From the NCBI GenBank assembly GCA_021208885.1, contig JAJOJF010000007.1, forward strand, positions 1 to 35,154: a stretch of 35,154 nucleotides of DNA, written 5' to 3'. Origin of the DNA: Burkholderiaceae bacterium. GTDB lineage: Bacteria; Pseudomonadota; Gammaproteobacteria; Burkholderiales; Burkholderiaceae_B. Made by a program: the position numbers and the translations under genes. This document shows, piece by piece, positions 1 to 8,977 of the stretch (position 1 is the first letter of the stretch; each line of letters begins with the position of its first letter). The notes beneath the pieces were generated by a model that did not search any database, was not told the DNA's origin, and saw nothing but the letters and a program-made list of their open reading frames with translations.

Positions 1-68
1 ACATCTGCCGTTGGGCAAGCTTGGGGCGTGTAGTAGTTGTGAAACAGGTACACCAGTACATCAAACAT
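1..68 (-). CDS. smg: Smg / DUF494 family protein, N-terminal fragment (runs off left edge)
   Basis: Only the first 22 codons are inside the window. They read MFDVLVYLFHNYYTPQACPT, which I recognise as the start of the DUF494 (Smg) family. The start is well supported because a perfect AGGAGG lies at 82-77 on the minus strand, 8 bases before the ATG. Smg has no firmly established biochemical role. In E. coli and many proteobacteria it follows dprA near def-fmt. Here dprA lies about 13 kb away on the other side of the rsmB/trk block, so the usual dprA-smg pair is split. Family call is from the N-terminus only. Confidence 0.75.
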   Translation of the reverse strand, partial: MFDVLVYLFHNYYTPQACPTAD

Positions 69-202
69 GGCCCGCCCCTCCTGTCATGAAGTATCTCGCT
101 GACTGAAAAGCCATCTATGACTCGAATTTAAGCCTAAATGAATAAATCTGCAATCGCGGTTTTTAGGGAGGGTTTGGTCGCGGTGGGGTCTAGAACCTGG
201 TG

Positions 203-1027
203 TCAAGAAATCCAACCAAACGACAAAGCTGATTTGTAAAGCATGTAGATCGCCAGGCCAAACAGCATAAAGGCAAATATCCGCTTTAGCGTGGCCACAG
301 GCAAGGCGTGCGCAGCTTTCGCGCCGACGGGGGCGAGTATCACGCTGAAGAATACCAGAACCAGCAAAGCAGGCCAGTAGATGTACCCAATCATGCCAGC
401 AGGCAGGTTTTGTACTGACATGCCCGACCATACATAGCCAATGGTGTTGGCAAAGGCAATCGGAAAGCCCAATGCGGCTGACGTGGCTACTGCTTGATGT
501 AGCACCACGTTACACCACAGCATAAACGGCACTGACACAAAACCGCCACCAGCGCCAACAAGCCCTGACAAAAACCCGATGCCGGCACCAGCGCCAGCTG
601 TACCAACAGGGCCAGGCATCTGTCGGCTGGGTTTGGGCTTGCGATTGGCAAGCATTTGGACGGCGGAATAACCAACAAACACGGCAAAAATAAGCGCAAG
701 CCACCCCGTCTTGAGTACGGCAAACACAGCACCGCCAGCTAAAAGGCCACCAGCCAAGATGCCGGGCGCAAAACTTTTGACCAGATCCCACCGCACAGCG
801 CCCTTTTTATGATGCGCACGCACACTCGAGAGAGAGGTAAACAGAATCGAGGCCATGGACGTGGCAATGGCTGAATGAACCACCAACTCAAGCGGCAGAC
901 CTTGTAGCGTCAGTAGCGCCGTTAAAAACGGCACTAGCAACATCCCGCCGCCGATGCCAAGCAATCCTGCGGCAAAGCCCGCGACACAACCCAAGATCGC
1001 GTAGGCAAGAAAAAATAAGGGATCCAT
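203..1027 (-). CDS. TauE/SafE (DUF81) family sulfite exporter-like permease
   Basis: This 274-residue integral membrane protein has the TauE/SafE layout: two similar halves, each opening with a glycine-rich membrane motif. The first is FAAGLLGIGGGMLLVPFL near residues 17-34 and the second is GFLSGLVGAGGGFVSVPF near 150-167. About eight membrane spans are visible. Family members export sulfite, sulfoacetate or other organosulfur anions, but substrate cannot be read from sequence. It sits 70 bases downstream of trkH on the same strand and ends 134 bases before the smg start. No strong Shine-Dalgarno is visible before the ATG. The fold is clear and the substrate unknown. Confidence 0.85.
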   Translation of the reverse strand: MDPLFFLAYAILGCVAGFAAGLLGIGGGMLLVPFLTALLTLQGLPLELVVHSAIATSMASILFTSLSSVRAHHKKGAVRWDLVKSFAPGILAGGLLAGGAVFAVLKTGWLALIFAVFVGYSAVQMLANRKPKPSRQMPGPVGTAGAGAGIGFLSGLVGAGGGFVSVPFMLWCNVVLHQAVATSAALGFPIAFANTIGYVWSGMSVQNLPAGMIGYIYWPALLVLVFFSVILAPVGAKAAHALPVATLKRIFAFMLFGLAIYMLYKSALSFGWIS

Positions 1028-1097
1028 GAGTCGTTCGGGCCAGAAGGGAATAAACCAGTGAGCAGTATAACCAAGTGGCGATCCAAGGTAAGAAAGC

Positions 1098-2567
1098 TTA
1101 CTTGCGCCAAAAACCCGCAGAAAACAGCACTAAGACGGTGAACAGCTCGAGTCGCCCAATCATCATCGCAAACGACAAAATCCAAACCTGAAAATCATTC
1201 ATGCTCAGATAGTTTTTGGCCGGGCCGACTTCGCCAAGACCCGGGCCGATGTTGTTGACACAGGCGATAACAGAGGTGAACGCGGTTGTGGCGTCAGCGC
1301 CACTCAGTAGCATGAGTGCGGTTAATACTGCGATAGAAAAACCATAAAGCAGCATAAAAGCTAGCACGGAGGCTAATACTCGAGCTGGTATAAGCCTTCC
1401 TTTTAGCAAAACTGGTGTCACCGCATGTGGGTGCAAAATGCTGATCATCTCCTGGCGGGTTTGCTTGACCAGCATCATGGCGCGGATCATCTTGATGCCA
1501 CCACCGGTTGAGCCTGAGCTCGTGCTAAACATACCCAGTGCGATCATGGCCAATGGCGCAATCAGCGGCCAGGCTTCATAGTCGGTGCTAGCAAAACCCG
1601 CTGTGGTAGCGATTGATACTGTATTGAAAACGGCATAACGAATAGCCGTCTGAATGTCGGGATAGACATCCATGAACCACAGGTAAAACCCAATGATGAT
1701 ACCCATGCCCAGCACGATGCCAACAAATGGAATCGCTTCTGGGCAGCGCCGATATGCCTTGATGCTCCCAAGCCTGAAGGCATTGAAGTGGGTCGCGTAA
1801 TTTATGCCGGAGAGGAGCATAAAGACAATGGCAATGGTTTCAATTAGCGGTGAGTTGAAATATCCGATGCTTGCGTCGTGAGGGGCGAATCCACCCAAGG
1901 CGACAGTAGATGCCATGTAACACCAGGCATCGAACCAGCTCATGCCGGCAGCTCGGTAGGCCAGAAAACAGGCAATCGACAATCCAAAATAGATGGCGTA
2001 CAAGGCTTTGGCTGTGCTGGCAATACGGGGCGTGAGCTTCTCTTCTTTCATCGGTCCAGGAGTTTCGGCTCGAAACAACTGATGGCCACCAACGCCTAAC
2101 AACGGCAAAATCGCCACAGCCAAAACGATAATGCCCATGCCACCGACCCAGTGCATGGTCACGCGCCACAAATTGATGGTTGGTGCCAGATTGTCCAGGC
2201 CACTGAGCAACGTGGCACCCGTGGCGGTCAAGCCTGACATTGACTCAAAATAAGCGTCACTGAATTTGAGTGGTGAGCCTATGTCGTGAAAGTACAGCAG
2301 TAGAGGAATGGTGCCCAACAAGGGCAGAAATCCCCAGACGAGCGTGACTAATAAAAAACCGTCGCGCGGCCGTAACTCAGCTCGATATTTAAGGGTGCTA
2401 AGCCAGAGCGCTGCACCAAGAAACAATGCGATCGCAAATGACTCAATAAACAGAATAAGTTGTCCATCATCAAGCAGGACTGACCACACCATGGGCACAA
2501 ACATCGTGGTCGCAAACAGCGCCATGGTAAAGCCCAGCACGTGAATAACGGCGAGAAGGCGCTTCAT
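1098..2567 (-). CDS. trkH: Trk potassium uptake system, membrane subunit TrkH
   Basis: TrkH is the K+-conducting pore of the Trk system and works as a dimer gated by the cytoplasmic TrkA ring. The 489 residues match the usual length. Four pore loops are visible: SGLTATGAT near residue 110, STVALGGFAP near 220, SIATTAGFAS near 318 and CVNNIGPGLG near 435. Each carries the selectivity-filter glycine. The conserved STSSGSTGGGIKMIR segment lies between the third and fourth loops. trkH begins 2 bases after the trkA stop, so the pair is almost certainly one transcript with translational coupling. It is the last clearly linked gene of the rsmB-to-trkH run. Confidence 0.95.
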   Translation of the reverse strand: MKRLLAVIHVLGFTMALFATTMFVPMVWSVLLDDGQLILFIESFAIALFLGAALWLSTLKYRAELRPRDGFLLVTLVWGFLPLLGTIPLLLYFHDIGSPLKFSDAYFESMSGLTATGATLLSGLDNLAPTINLWRVTMHWVGGMGIIVLAVAILPLLGVGGHQLFRAETPGPMKEEKLTPRIASTAKALYAIYFGLSIACFLAYRAAGMSWFDAWCYMASTVALGGFAPHDASIGYFNSPLIETIAIVFMLLSGINYATHFNAFRLGSIKAYRRCPEAIPFVGIVLGMGIIIGFYLWFMDVYPDIQTAIRYAVFNTVSIATTAGFASTDYEAWPLIAPLAMIALGMFSTSSGSTGGGIKMIRAMMLVKQTRQEMISILHPHAVTPVLLKGRLIPARVLASVLAFMLLYGFSIAVLTALMLLSGADATTAFTSVIACVNNIGPGLGEVGPAKNYLSMNDFQVWILSFAMMIGRLELFTVLVLFSAGFWRK

Positions 2568-2569
2568 GA

Positions 2570-3949
2570 CTAGAAGAACGAGGCCGAAACCTGAAAGAGT
2601 TTTTCCACTTGCCGTACTTGGTTGCGGGCGGGAACAAACACAATCACATGGTCTTCTGGTTCGATCACTACATTGGGATCAGAAATCATGATGTCGTGTT
2701 CGCGCACCACCGCGCCAATCGAAGCACCTTTGGGCAGATCAAGGTCTGAAATACGTTTGCCAATGACTTTGGAGGACTTCTTGTCGCCATGCGCCACGAG
2801 CTCTAGAACTTCGGCCAAGCCGCCACGCAGGCGGTGAGCCGCCACGATATCGCCCCGGCGCACGTAACGCAGCAATTCGCTCATGGTTGCCTGAGACGGC
2901 GAGATCGCGATGTCGATATGACTGCCTTGCATGAGTTCGCCGTAGGCCTGACGGTTAATCAGAGCAATGACACGTTGGGCACCCATGCGTTTGGCCATAA
3001 GCGAGGACATGATGTTGTCCTCATCATCGCTCGTGAGCGCCATCCAGGTGTCCATCTCCTCAATGTTTTCTCGTTCTAGCAATGATTCATCGGTGCCATT
3101 GCCATGTAGAACCAGCACGTTGTCTGGCAAAGTGGTAGCAAGCTCCTCGCAGCGGTCCATGTTCTGTTCGATGATCCGAACGTTGTAGCCTTCCTTCGCA
3201 AGGTTGCGGGCTACGCGCGATCCGATGTTGCCACCACCGGCAATCATCACCCGACGCACTTGGTCTTTGGATCGATTCATTTGATGCACGGCCTGGTGCG
3301 CATGAATCGTGTCAGCAATCAAAAGCAATTCGTCACCTGGACGCAAAATCGTCTCAGGCGAAATGGTGACCGCCCTGCCTAGACGCATAATGTCAACTAC
3401 TTTGGCGTTGACATCCGGATTCATCGCGCGAAGATCCTTCAATGGGTGGTTCGCCATAAAACCATCAAGGCTAACCCGCATCGTGATGACACTGATGCGA
3501 CCCTGCGCCATGTCGACCACCTGAAGTGCCTCGGGAAACTCAACGAGCTTAGTCAAGTAGTCAGTGACACTGCTCTCCGGGCTGATGAGTGCATCAACAC
3601 AAAATCCGTTCTCTCCAAGTAGTTCGGGCATCGCTGGGATTTCAGAGGATCGGATCCGAGCAACGCGCCGCGGTACGTTAAAGACCTGCCTGGCAATTTT
3701 GCAGGCAACCAGATTAACTGCATCGCTTGCTGCACAGGCAATGATCATGTCAGCGTCTTCAGCACCGGCGCGCTCCATGGCGGAGACTTGTGATCCGTCG
3801 CCAACTACGCCACGCAGATCAAAACGCTCTTGCAGATCAGACAAGCGAGAAGGTTCTGGGTCGATCACTGTTATGTCGTTGTGTTCTGACACCAAGTTTT
3901 CTGCCACGCTTGTGCCGACGCGGCCGGCGCCAACGATCAGGATCTTCAT
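2570..3949 (-). CDS. trkA: Trk potassium uptake system, NAD-binding regulatory subunit TrkA
   Basis: TrkA forms the cytoplasmic gating ring of the Trk potassium uptake system. The 459-residue protein shows two tandem RCK units, each with an N-terminal Rossmann half and a C-terminal regulatory half. The first dinucleotide motif is IVGAGRVGTSVAENL at residues 5-19 with an acidic end to strand 2 (VIDPE). The second is IAGGGNIGSRVARNL around residues 236-250. The C-terminal TrkA_C domain ends in DHVIVFVP. The ATG overlaps the ntrX stop by 4 bases (ATGA), and trkH follows after 2 bases. The coupling to a two-component pair suggests shared transcription but does not show that NtrYX regulates K+ uptake. 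Confidence 0.95.
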   Translation of the reverse strand: MKILIVGAGRVGTSVAENLVSEHNDITVIDPEPSRLSDLQERFDLRGVVGDGSQVSAMERAGAEDADMIIACAASDAVNLVACKIARQVFNVPRRVARIRSSEIPAMPELLGENGFCVDALISPESSVTDYLTKLVEFPEALQVVDMAQGRISVITMRVSLDGFMANHPLKDLRAMNPDVNAKVVDIMRLGRAVTISPETILRPGDELLLIADTIHAHQAVHQMNRSKDQVRRVMIAGGGNIGSRVARNLAKEGYNVRIIEQNMDRCEELATTLPDNVLVLHGNGTDESLLERENIEEMDTWMALTSDDEDNIMSSLMAKRMGAQRVIALINRQAYGELMQGSHIDIAISPSQATMSELLRYVRRGDIVAAHRLRGGLAEVLELVAHGDKKSSKVIGKRISDLDLPKGASIGAVVREHDIMISDPNVVIEPEDHVIVFVPARNQVRQVEKLFQVSASFF

Positions 3950-4638
3950 GAGCTGCGTTTGCGGGCTTCGATGCCGAGTTGCTTGAGCTTGCGATACAAG
4001 TGCGTGCGCTCTAATCCAGTACGTTCTGATACGCGCGTCATGCTGTTGTTTTCACGAGCAAGGTGATATTCGAAATACACGCGCTCAAATTCATCACGTG
4101 CTTCGCGCAACGGCTGGTCTAGTGAAATGTTGCCTGACAAACCAGGCTTTTGTTCTGGAGCCGTATCAATTGGCTCAGGCTCCGGTGGTTCAGCACTGGC
4201 TGGCACCGTGCTAGGAGCGCTGACCTGATTGCTCAATACGGGCTTGCCTGCAACTTGTGGCACGGCAATCGGCTTGTCACGTGCAAGGCCGTTGTGAATC
4301 GTCTTTAAGAGCCTTTGAAGCGTGATCGGCTTTTCCAGAAAGTCCACCGCACCAATTCGGGTGGCCTCGACCGCAGTGTCGACTGTGGCGTGACCACTCA
4401 TCATGATCACAGGCATATCCAGCAAGCCTTGCGATCCCCACTCGCGCAATAAAGTCACGCCATCGGTGTCAGGCATCCAGATGTCGAGCAATACCAAATC
4501 AGGGCGCATGCGCTGCCTGGCAGCGCGCGCCTGAGCGGCGTTTTCTGCAAGTTCAACCGTATGCCCTTCGTCGTAGAGAATTTCGAAGAGCAACTCGCGA
4601 ATGCCGACTTCATCGTCGACTACCAGAATTCGAGCCAT
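3946..4638 (-). CDS. ntrX: NtrX-like response regulator, receiver plus Fis-type HTH, no AAA+ domain
   Basis: The protein is 230 residues. The receiver domain (about 1-118) has the acidic pair D8/D9, phospho-acceptor D52 in LVLLDIWMPDTDG, S81 and K103 in LEKPI. A Pro/Glu/Ser-rich linker runs from about 125 to 172. A Fis-type helix-turn-helix follows at about 198-225 (TRVSERTGLERTHLYRKLK). Classic NtrX proteins have a sigma-54 activating AAA+ ATPase between receiver and HTH. None is present here: no Walker A and no GAFTGA. It therefore probably binds DNA and acts without sigma-54 remodelling. It follows ntrY by 11 bases and overlaps trkA by 4, so partner assignment to NtrY is firm on context. 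Confidence 0.88.
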   Translation of the reverse strand: MARILVVDDEVGIRELLFEILYDEGHTVELAENAAQARAARQRMRPDLVLLDIWMPDTDGVTLLREWGSQGLLDMPVIMMSGHATVDTAVEATRIGAVDFLEKPITLQRLLKTIHNGLARDKPIAVPQVAGKPVLSNQVSAPSTVPASAEPPEPEPIDTAPEQKPGLSGNISLDQPLREARDEFERVYFEYHLARENNSMTRVSERTGLERTHLYRKLKQLGIEARKRSS

Positions 4639-4649
4639 GATTCCTTTAC

Positions 4650-6959
4650 CTATACACTGACGCCATTATCGTCTTCTGAAGCGCTGTCGTCCACCGCCGT
4701 TGTCATTGGCATTAACAAGATCGTAACCCGGGCGCCGCCGCTGCGCCGGTTGGAGATGTCAATGTAGCCGCCATGTTCGTCTACGATTTTCTTGACAATC
4801 GCCAATCCTAACCCCGTACCATGTGTTTTGGTGGTGATATAAGGCTCAAAAGCCTGCTGTAACAATTGCCCGGCGAATCCGGGCCCATCGTCTGTAACGA
4901 TTAGTCGAACGGCGGGCTGTTCGTCTCTGGTGTTCATGCCAGCATTTTCTACGCGTTCGGTCACGATTTGAACGGTGCCGGGCTTGCCGCTCTCTTGAAT
5001 GGCATCCCGAGCGTTGCTTAAAAGGTTGTGAATGACTTGCCGTAATTGTGTTTCATCACCACGGACCATCGGCAATGATTCGGTTAGGCGAGATTCGAAA
5101 CGAATCCCGGCAGGGTCGCTGGAGGCGCTTTTGCTGACGGGATCCCATCCATATAGGATAAGGACCTCTTCAATCAAGTGGTTCAGGTCAATTGCTGTAA
5201 ATACCAAAGGCGGACGGCGAGCATATTCCCGAAATTCGTCCACCATGTGCTTTAGTGAACCGACCTGGTTGATGATGGTGTTGGTAGAACGCTTGAGCAA
5301 CTCGGCATCGGTGGGCTCAAGCTTGTGTTCGAGTTTCATTGCCAGGCGCTCGGCCGACAGCTGTATGGGTGTTAGCGGGTTCTTGATCTCATGCGCCATG
5401 CGCCGTGCCACCTCACCCCAGGCGACGGTGCGGTTGGCTGATATCACGGCAGTGATGTCGTCAAATACCACCACGTAGCCATTGCCTCTGCCATCAAGGC
5501 TTAAGTGTGTGCCGCGCGCTAGCAAGGTGATGGTGTGTTCAGCTTCAGGGTCATCAGTGCTTGGAAGCGTAATTTCAAACTGCTCTTGCCAGTGCAGACG
5601 CTCCGAATTGGTCGCAGCCAATTGCGAAAAGGCCCGCTTTACAGTCGATGCCAGAACTAAAGCGCCAGGCACGGTTTCAAGTGGCCGACCCTTGGCAGCC
5701 CGCAGGTCAATGCCGAGAATGGATTGCGCGCCTTGATTAAAGAGCGTAATGCGGAAAAATTCATCAAACACCAACACACCGGCTGACAGGTTTGCCAAAA
5801 TGCCCTCGGTATACAGCTTGGACTGTTCGAGTTGCCGGCGATTCATGTCGACCAGACGGCGAGCCTCTTCCAGTTGGCGGGTCATGGCGTTAAAAGAGCG
5901 TGTTAGCTGACCGACCTCATCGTTTTGTGGTGGCTCAGCCAATGGCCTGAAATCGCCCACACTGACCGCTTGAGTACCGGACGCGAGCACCAGCAAGGGC
6001 TGCACCAGCCGTTTGGATAAAAACAATGCCACCGCCATGGCTGCAAAAACCGCCAGCAACAGAGCCAGCGTCAAGGTGACCCCAAACAGCTGTCGCAATC
6101 CCTGCCTAGATAGGGCAAGCTCCTGGTAATCGCGATAGCCTTCGCGGACCTCTTCGGCGTTCATGACCAGATCTTCTGGGACAGCTTTGACCAGTTGCAA
6201 CCACCGTACTTCACTATTAACCAGTAGATTGGAAGTTCGCGCTGAAGATCCCAACGGTAATATCACTCGCAAAATCAAGCCGGAAGGATCGGACTGAAGA
6301 GCGGTGTTTGACACTGGTTCAGCGCCTGCGTAGCTGCCAGAAATCCGCAATTGGTTCAGCACGCCAACTGGTGGGCCCTGAGGTAGTAATGTATTGAGTT
6401 GCTCTGTCACGAATGCGATTGGCCTGCCAGAACTGGTCATGACCATGGCTTCGCGCACGCCAGTCACTTCGCGTACTCTGTCAAGCAAAGCGGGCAATTC
6501 TGCATCAGTCGCCTCAGCAAAACCAGGCAGCATGGCGCGTGCACGGGTATCTAATTCGTTAATCTGGGCGTCTAGTGCTGCGCGACCTAATGCGAGACCA
6601 GCGTCCAAAGCCGTGTCAACCCGCACGTTAAACCACGACTCAATAGAGCGAGTCATGAACTGAATAGAGACGGTGTAGATCAGCGCGCCTGGCAAGACAC
6701 CAATCAAGGCAAAAGCCAAGGCAAACCGGGCTGTCAGTCTGGCACCAAACTTGCCGCGACGTAGCTGTCGAATCAGCTTGATACTTAGACCTAACACCCA
6801 GCCAAACAGGCCAAGTGCCAGTGCCAAGTTGAGGTAGACCAACAACTCGTGAAAATGAGCCAGGCGAGAGGCACTGCCGGTAGACCATGTCAACAAAATA
6901 AACAGTCCCAGACCTGTGATCGCGCCGATCACCAGCAGCAGCCAAGTTCGCCTGCTCAT
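4650..6959 (-). CDS. ntrY: NtrY-like membrane sensor histidine kinase
   Basis: This 769-residue sensor kinase pairs with the adjacent NtrX-like regulator. In order it has N-terminal membrane spans (residues 5-25 and about 45-65, then about 80-105), an extracytoplasmic sensing segment, a span near 310-330, HAMP (LVQPLLVLASG), PAS, HisKA and HATPase. The phospho-accepting H523 sits in RRMAHEIKNPLTP. The N box is RQVIHNLLSNARDAI, and the ATP lid is DDGPGFAG with THGTGLGLAI. I place the start at 6959, not at an in-frame ATG at 7007, because the ATG at 6959 overlaps the upstream stop as ATGA and opens directly into a membrane segment. The signal sensed is unknown. Confidence 0.92.
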   Translation of the reverse strand: MSRRTWLLLVIGAITGLGLFILLTWSTGSASRLAHFHELLVYLNLALALGLFGWVLGLSIKLIRQLRRGKFGARLTARFALAFALIGVLPGALIYTVSIQFMTRSIESWFNVRVDTALDAGLALGRAALDAQINELDTRARAMLPGFAEATDAELPALLDRVREVTGVREAMVMTSSGRPIAFVTEQLNTLLPQGPPVGVLNQLRISGSYAGAEPVSNTALQSDPSGLILRVILPLGSSARTSNLLVNSEVRWLQLVKAVPEDLVMNAEEVREGYRDYQELALSRQGLRQLFGVTLTLALLLAVFAAMAVALFLSKRLVQPLLVLASGTQAVSVGDFRPLAEPPQNDEVGQLTRSFNAMTRQLEEARRLVDMNRRQLEQSKLYTEGILANLSAGVLVFDEFFRITLFNQGAQSILGIDLRAAKGRPLETVPGALVLASTVKRAFSQLAATNSERLHWQEQFEITLPSTDDPEAEHTITLLARGTHLSLDGRGNGYVVVFDDITAVISANRTVAWGEVARRMAHEIKNPLTPIQLSAERLAMKLEHKLEPTDAELLKRSTNTIINQVGSLKHMVDEFREYARRPPLVFTAIDLNHLIEEVLILYGWDPVSKSASSDPAGIRFESRLTESLPMVRGDETQLRQVIHNLLSNARDAIQESGKPGTVQIVTERVENAGMNTRDEQPAVRLIVTDDGPGFAGQLLQQAFEPYITTKTHGTGLGLAIVKKIVDEHGGYIDISNRRSGGARVTILLMPMTTAVDDSASEDDNGVSV

Positions 6960-7561
6960 GGTGACTCTCCTGGGTCGCGACGAATCGAGAACTCGAAGGG
7001 CCTCCATGGGCTGCTAAGAGCCCAGCTGTCTCGATTGGCGTTATCCATTTGCAAGGGGCGAGCCAGTCGGTCCGTGTCTAGCCGGATTCGTACTTGGCCA
7101 ATGTATCGCTCATCAGGCTCAAACCGGTCGCTCATGACCACGGGCCAGTTGCGAATATTGGTCAATAGCTTCATGGCCTCTTCGAATGAGGTCGTTGGTA
7201 TTGACAAGTCCCCGGTGGAGACGCGCCATGACCGTGTCAGAGCGTTATAGGACAATTGTCGCTCGAGAGATGTGTCCACGATGGTTTTATTGAACCACCA
7301 CCAGCGTGGTTGCTCGATTTCCAGGTCGAGAGAGAAATACAGTGGCACCCCCCGAGTTACAGCTTGCTTCATCGTGGCATTAAGCTGCAGATCGATATCA
7401 ACGTCAAGGCTTAATTGGCCTGAAAGGACTAGCGGCTCAATTCGCTCAATCATTGCCCGAGCCACTTGGTCGGCCCGCGATGCTTCCGACATAGAAAATA
7501 CTAGTAAGTTAAAAACTAGTATCTGACATATCTTCCAAAGATTGATGGCGTTGCCAGTCAT
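6956..7561 (-). CDS. DUF4390 domain-containing exported protein
   Basis: A 201-residue protein with a hydrophobic N-terminus ending near SMSEASRA, consistent with a signal peptide. The body resembles DUF4390: an early IERIEPLVLSGQLSLDVDID segment followed by FSLDLEIEQPRWWWFNKTI near 95. The function of this family is not established. Its position between rsmB and ntrY is typical of Burkholderiales and suggests a periplasmic role linked to NtrY sensing, which is only an inference. Both ends overlap the neighbours by 4 bases (ATGA), so it is translationally coupled on both sides. That also fixes the start at 7561. Confidence 0.82.
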   Translation of the reverse strand: MTGNAINLWKICQILVFNLLVFSMSEASRADQVARAMIERIEPLVLSGQLSLDVDIDLQLNATMKQAVTRGVPLYFSLDLEIEQPRWWWFNKTIVDTSLERQLSYNALTRSWRVSTGDLSIPTTSFEEAMKLLTNIRNWPVVMSDRFEPDERYIGQVRIRLDTDRLARPLQMDNANRDSWALSSPWRPFEFSIRRDPGESP

Positions 7562-8916
7562 CTGTTACAGGCCTTGCGTTCGAACACTGCATAGAAGAAT
7601 CCATCATGGCCGGGCGCACGGGCGTTTGCTGCACAGGGCAGTATTTGGCCAGGGGCTGGCAATCGCTTGGCATCGGCGTGTCGAGTGAGCATGGCTTGCG
7701 CTTGGCCTTCGCCTTCTTCTTGAAACACCGAACATGTTACTAGCAACAGCCTGCCACCGGTTGCCAATGTTTGCCAAAGAGCGTCTAGTATTTCTTGTTG
7801 CAGCCGGGTTGTTTGCATGACGTCGGACTCGCGCCTGAGCCATGCAATATCAGGATGACGCCGCACGACACCACTAGCGGTACAGGGCACGTCAGCCAAA
7901 ATTGCGTCAAATGGCTGGCCATTCCACCACTGCTCAATCGCTCTGGCATCGGCAACTCTTAGTGAAACCTTGTCTGACATAAGCCTTAGCCGGGTCAGGT
8001 TGTCTGCCACTCGTGCCAGGCGCATTGGGTCTTGATCTAGAGCGGTCAGTTCAATGTCAGCCAATTCAAGCAGATGGGCAGTCTTGCCCCCTGGTGCTGC
8101 GCAAGCATCGAGCACTCGCTGGCCATTTTTGATGTCAAGCAAAGGCGCTGCACGCTGAGCAGACAGATCTTGCACTGACCAGTGCCCTTGATCAAACCCG
8201 GGCAAGGCAGTGACAACGGCCGAGTCTTCAAGACTAATGGCATTTTCGCCGAGCGCATGGCAGTGATGTCCTGCTGCAAGTAGCTCGCTCATGACCGCTT
8301 CGATGCTAGCGCGCCGGCGGTTGACTCGCAGGACTAGTTTGGGTGGTGTTTGGTTTGCACGCAGAATGTTTTGCCAGTCGGCGGGGTAATTGGCTTTAAG
8401 TTTCCTGATCCACCACGCCGGATGGTTCCATTGCGCCACGGCGTTGTTTGTAACGGCTTTTATGAAAGCATGTCTTTCACGTTGAAACCGTCTGAGGACG
8501 GCGTTTACCAGCCCGCTTGCAGGTTTGCCTAGCTTGGCCAGTTCAACGGCGTGCACGGCTTGATCAACAAGTGTATGAGGGGTATATCGTGGGCATTGCT
8601 TATCGAGCGGTGTTTGTGGGGAGGCTTCCTTGGCTTGTCCGTGTTCGATCATGGCTGCATCAAGCAGCAACAGCGACAGCGCAATATGGCAGTTGAGCCA
8701 GGGTTTGGCGGGCTTGCGACTCAACGCAAAATCGCGCCAAGCTTGCGCGAGTCCCCAGTGTCGCATTGCATACCAAGCCACCGACTGCACGGCGGGCCGC
8801 AGGTGTGTTGGCAGTTTGACCAACGCCTCGGTTAATGAATGTCCGGTCTGTACAGCGGCCAGACAGCGACTGCTTGATAACAGAATTTCAGACAGGGTGG
8901 CGGTTGTTGCGTTCAT
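7558..8916 (-). CDS. rsmB: 16S rRNA (cytosine-967-C5)-methyltransferase RsmB
   Basis: RsmB methylates C967 of 16S rRNA using S-adenosylmethionine. The 452 residues match the family. An N-terminal NusB-like helical domain covers about 1-150. The methyltransferase domain has the SAM motif LDACAAPGGKTAHLLEL and the two catalytic cysteines of RNA m5C methyltransferases: C345 in DVPCTASGVVRRHPDIAW and C395 in LLVTCSVFQEEGEGQ. It heads the run of coupled genes reading toward trkH and is divergent from rimO across 61 bases, which must contain both promoters. Confidence 0.95.
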   Translation of the reverse strand: MNATTATLSEILLSSSRCLAAVQTGHSLTEALVKLPTHLRPAVQSVAWYAMRHWGLAQAWRDFALSRKPAKPWLNCHIALSLLLLDAAMIEHGQAKEASPQTPLDKQCPRYTPHTLVDQAVHAVELAKLGKPASGLVNAVLRRFQRERHAFIKAVTNNAVAQWNHPAWWIRKLKANYPADWQNILRANQTPPKLVLRVNRRRASIEAVMSELLAAGHHCHALGENAISLEDSAVVTALPGFDQGHWSVQDLSAQRAAPLLDIKNGQRVLDACAAPGGKTAHLLELADIELTALDQDPMRLARVADNLTRLRLMSDKVSLRVADARAIEQWWNGQPFDAILADVPCTASGVVRRHPDIAWLRRESDVMQTTRLQQEILDALWQTLATGGRLLLVTCSVFQEEGEGQAQAMLTRHADAKRLPAPGQILPCAANARAPGHDGFFYAVFERKACNR

Positions 8917-8977
8917 TGCATAATTTTAGGTGCTCCGAGGCTACACTAGCAGCTGATTGGTTGATTGCAGGTAAGTT

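Noticed and set aside
84..431. 115-codon minus-strand frame over the TauE gene end
   Set aside because: Its residues are low-sense and it overlaps the well-supported TauE/SafE coding frame; nothing suggests a second gene.
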